From assembly GCA_035291605.1 (NCBI GenBank), contig DATDRS010000173.1, positions 1 to 8,159 on the forward strand: a DNA stretch of 8,159 nt, in the 5' to 3' direction. How positions within the stretch are numbered: the first letter of the stretch is position 1; the number at the start of each line of letters is the position of its first letter. The stretch comes from DATDRS01 sp035291605 (GTDB lineage: Bacteria > Chloroflexota > Anaerolineae > Anaerolineales > UBA6663). Under the pieces are notes generated by a model. The model worked only from the letters and a program-made list of their open reading frames with translations, did not search any database and was not told the DNA's origin. Both the position numbers and the translations under genes were made by a program. Positions 6,464 through 8,159 of this stretch are shown here, piece by piece.

Positions 6464-7615
6464 ATGACCGTGAAAGAGACCATGACTCCGATGGAGCGGA
6501 TTGACGCGGCCATCGCGCTTCAACCGGTGGATCGCGTACCCGTCGTTCCGATGATGGACTTCTTCTGCGCGCGCCAGAAAGGCGTGCCGCTGGCACAGTT
6601 CATCCGCGACGGCGATCTGGGCCGTGATCTGCTTCAGCAAATCTTTGAGGAATATGGCGGGTGGGATGCCACATTCCTGGGCACCACGCTCAACGAGTTC
6701 GCGTGGACGCTCACGCTGATGATGCCGATCAAAATTCCGGGCCGGGAACTGCCGGAGAACGAACTCTGGCAGTTTGATGAGCGCGAGGTCATGACGCCCG
6801 CAGACTATGACTTCATCCTGGAGAACGGCTGGATGCCCTACTGGCAACAGATGTTCCCGCGTGTCCGGCCGCACATCCCGGCGCATGAGGTCCCGGTGCA
6901 CCTTCAGGCCTGGTTGGATCAGGCGGTGCGTGACACGCTCAAATGGGAGAGTAAGGGTATCTTGACCTTCACAGGCGTGGCCGTGGTCCCGCCGCTGGAA
7001 GTGTTCTCGATGGCCCGCTCGATCAAGGAATTCAGCTTGGACCTGTACCGCCGCCCGGACAAGGTCGTGGCCGCGATGGACCGCGTCGTGGACGATCTCA
7101 TCCACACTGGCATCGGCGGCATGACCGGTATGAAGCAGGCAACGAAGTGGGGCTTCCGCACCGCCTTCTTCGCCGGGACGCGGGCGACCTTCCTCTCACC
7201 CAAACAGTTTGACCGCTTCGCCTGGCCTTACATCAAGAAGGGCGTGCTGGCCTATGTGGACGCCGGCATTACGCCGCTGCTGCACTTCGACTCCAACTGG
7301 ACACCCTATTTGCACTACTTCCGCGAACTGCCGCGCGGCAAGGTAGTTCTGGAGATTGATGGCCAGACCGACATCTTCAAGGCCAAAGAAGTGCTGGGCG
7401 ATCACCTATGCATCATGGGCGATGTCCCGGCCCAGTTGCTCAAACTCGGCACGCCGGATGATGTACGCACCTACGTCAAGAAATTGATTGACGTGGTAGG
7501 CAAGGGCGGTAGTTTCATCTTGAGCACCGGCTGCGACTGTCCTATAGATGCCAAGCCCGAGAACGTGAAGGCGATGATTGAGGTCGGCAAGACGTACTAT
7601 CCGCATCTCAACTGA
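6464..7615 (+). CDS. UroD-fold corrinoid methyltransferase (methyltransferase I, MtaA/MtvB-like)
   Basis: This 383-residue protein has the uroporphyrinogen decarboxylase fold used by many corrinoid methyltransferases. It starts with MTPMERIDAAIALQPVDRVPVVP and ends with LSTGCDCPIDAKPENVKAM, both family signatures. True decarboxylases serve haem synthesis; the tandem corrinoid gene argues for methyl transfer instead. Zinc methyltransferases such as MtaA/MtbA bind zinc with HxC plus a distant Cys; here the first motif is His274-Phe-Asp276 and the distant one Cys357 (or Cys359), so Asp replaces a Cys ligand. It probably moves the methyl group of a growth substrate onto the corrinoid protein; a methoxylated aromatic would fit the MtvB precedent, but this is inference. 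GGAGGT at 6453-6458 is 5 nt before the ATG, inside the corrinoid gene end. It is the last gene of the block. Confidence 0.88.
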   Translation: MTVKETMTPMERIDAAIALQPVDRVPVVPMMDFFCARQKGVPLAQFIRDGDLGRDLLQQIFEEYGGWDATFLGTTLNEFAWTLTLMMPIKIPGRELPENELWQFDEREVMTPADYDFILENGWMPYWQQMFPRVRPHIPAHEVPVHLQAWLDQAVRDTLKWESKGILTFTGVAVVPPLEVFSMARSIKEFSLDLYRRPDKVVAAMDRVVDDLIHTGIGGMTGMKQATKWGFRTAFFAGTRATFLSPKQFDRFAWPYIKKGVLAYVDAGITPLLHFDSNWTPYLHYFRELPRGKVVLEIDGQTDIFKAKEVLGDHLCIMGDVPAQLLKLGTPDDVRTYVKKLIDVVGKGGSFILSTGCDCPIDAKPENVKAMIEVGKTYYPHLN

Positions 7616-7622
7616 ATATCGA

Positions 7623-7656
7623 AATGAGAGGGACGGATGGCAGTTCGTCCCTCATT
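7623..7656 (+). terminator. Hairpin between convergent genes, probable terminator
   Basis: The left arm (7623-7635) pairs with the right arm (7646-7656): AGGGACG with CGTCCCT, then AATG with CATT after a 2-nt AG bulge, around a 10-nt loop. It begins 8 nt after the methyltransferase I stop and lies just past the stop of the minus-strand fragment. No long T-run follows on the plus strand; a short TTT follows on the minus strand. It could stop transcription from both sides. Confidence 0.6.
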
Positions 7657-7660
7657 GCCA

Positions 7661-7849
7661 TCACATCCTGCACCCGGATTGGAGATCGTACAAACCCCGC
7701 GAGGCCTCGCCATCCAGAAAAACGACCTCGCCCGCTGAATATTCGTGCCGCATGGCCTCGCGGGCAAGGTCGCTCAACGTTTGTTCATCCACTGCCTTGA
7801 AAAAGGGGTTGTTGCGCAGTTGAGAGATGAGACTCTGGCGGTCGGGCAT
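7661..7849 (-). pseudogene. Truncated Crp/Fnr-type cyclic-nucleotide-binding domain
   Basis: The 62 codons encode the start of a Crp/Fnr regulator: SLISQLRNNPFFKAVDEQTL, a short helix, then HEYSAGEVVFLDGEASRGLYDLQSG, the first strands of the cNMP-binding beta roll. Reading then ends in CRM and a stop. A working sensor domain needs about 115-120 residues, and a regulator also needs a C-terminal helix-turn-helix. The other two minus-strand frames downstream show no continuation that looks like Crp, so this is not a single frameshift visible here; the 3' part is missing. The gene starts 6 nt after the aminotransferase stop, so the pair was probably one transcript. The start has no strong ribosome site. 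The loss ends about 50 nt from the methyltransferase I stop, suggesting a recombination or insertion boundary. A functional mini-protein is possible but unlikely. Confidence 0.7.
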
Positions 7850-7855
7850 TCCGTA

Positions 7856-8158
7856 TTACCGCTTCGGCACATCGCTCAAAACCGCCGGAATGGTCTCCCG
7901 GATGACCTCCACGATGCGGTCAATCTGCTCGTCGCTAATAATCAGAGGCGGCGCGAGGCAGATGCAGTCCATCAGCACGCGCGTATACAGGCCGCGCTCG
8001 AGCAGCGCCTCGTACAGCCGCTGAGTCACTTGCGCCTCCGGCGGAAAGAGCTGCTTGGTCGCTTTATCGGCGACGACCTCCACCGCGGCGATCAACCCCT
8101 TCCCGCGCACGTGCCCGACGCCGTCGAGCGGCTCCAGCGCGCGCAGTTTTTGCAGCAG
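7856..8158 (-). CDS. Class III aminotransferase, C-terminal part (5' partial)
   Basis: About 100 codons are visible, open to the right edge, so the N-terminal part with the PLP-binding lysine is outside. The visible end matches the small C-terminal domain of fold-type I class III aminotransferases: VGHVRGKGLIAAVEVVADK, a segment naming LFPPEA, then LLERGLYTRVL and LAPPLIISDEQIDRIVEVIRE, whose 'LAPPLIIT.eEid' form is typical. Members act on omega-amino donors such as GABA, beta-alanine, ornithine, putrescine or taurine; the substrate cannot be chosen from this fragment. The GTG inside VRGKG at 8110 is not a real start because family sequence continues upstream of it. It runs convergent to the methyltransferase block and upstream of the Crp-like remnant; no functional tie to corrinoid chemistry is evident. 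Confidence 0.88.
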   Translation of the reverse strand: MLQKLRALEPLDGVGHVRGKGLIAAVEVVADKATKQLFPPEAQVTQRLYEALLERGLYTRVLMDCICLAPPLIISDEQIDRIVEVIRETIPAVLSDVPKR

Positions 8159-8159
8159 C

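Noticed and set aside
6425..7105. 226-codon open frame on the minus strand
   Set aside because: It lies opposite the methyltransferase I gene; there is no ribosome site or family resemblance.
6464..7615. Haem-pathway uroporphyrinogen decarboxylase (HemE)
   Set aside because: The adjacent corrinoid protein (1-nt gap) and methyltransferase II, and the divergent GC-x-C C-terminal motif, favour a corrinoid methyltransferase.
7578..7823. 81-codon open frame on the plus strand
   Set aside because: It overlaps the methyltransferase I end, the hairpin and the Crp-like fragment, and has no family resemblance.
1..8159. CRISPR array, tRNA, rRNA, transposase or prophage genes
   Set aside because: No regular direct repeats with spacers, no cloverleaf or rRNA-like stretch, and no transposase or phage motifs were seen on either strand.

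Overview
The window looks like a chromosomal stretch of an anaerobic or facultatively anaerobic, high-GC bacterium. Protein styles (DUF362, DUF1638, Crp/Fnr and class III aminotransferase variants) and GT-rich heptad repeats between genes suggest Chloroflexota (Anaerolineae-like). That taxonomic guess is inference from general familiarity; no rRNA or other marker gene is present.

About 7.6 kb is one plus-strand block of eight genes. In order they are: a DUF362 protein with a lipobox (5' end outside the window); a small HdrC-like ferredoxin with only one complete set of cluster ligands; a CooC-type P-loop ATPase; a DUF1638 protein; a RACo-type reductive activator of corrinoid proteins ([2Fe-2S] domain plus ASKHA ATPase); a methyltetrahydrofolate:corrinoid methyltransferase of the AcsE/MtvA/MtgA type; a cobalamin-binding corrinoid protein with the DxHxxG motif; and a uroporphyrinogen-decarboxylase-fold methyltransferase of the MtaA/MtvB type. 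Spacing is tight (4-nt overlap, 1-, 11-, 15- and 44-nt gaps) apart from two gaps of 103 and 93 nt. Each of these carries a plausible promoter and a short dyad.

The last four plus-strand genes match the known four-component methyltransferase (O-demethylase) systems. Methyltransferase I moves a methyl group from a substrate to Co(I) of the corrinoid protein, methyltransferase II moves it to tetrahydrofolate, and the activator re-reduces inactive Co(II). The methyl donor cannot be read from sequence; a methoxylated aromatic is one possibility. The upstream genes (DUF1638, CooC-like ATPase, one-cluster HdrC-like protein, DUF362 lipoprotein) have no settled role in such systems. They are the novel part: they could form an electron-delivery, metal-handling or substrate-handling module serving the activator.

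A hairpin follows the last plus-strand gene. Beyond it the minus strand carries the C-terminal part of a class III aminotransferase (entering from the right edge) and, 6 nt downstream of it, a Crp/Fnr sensor gene that stops after about 60 residues, inside its nucleotide-binding fold. The truncation lies next to the end of the methyltransferase block and looks like a rearrangement boundary.
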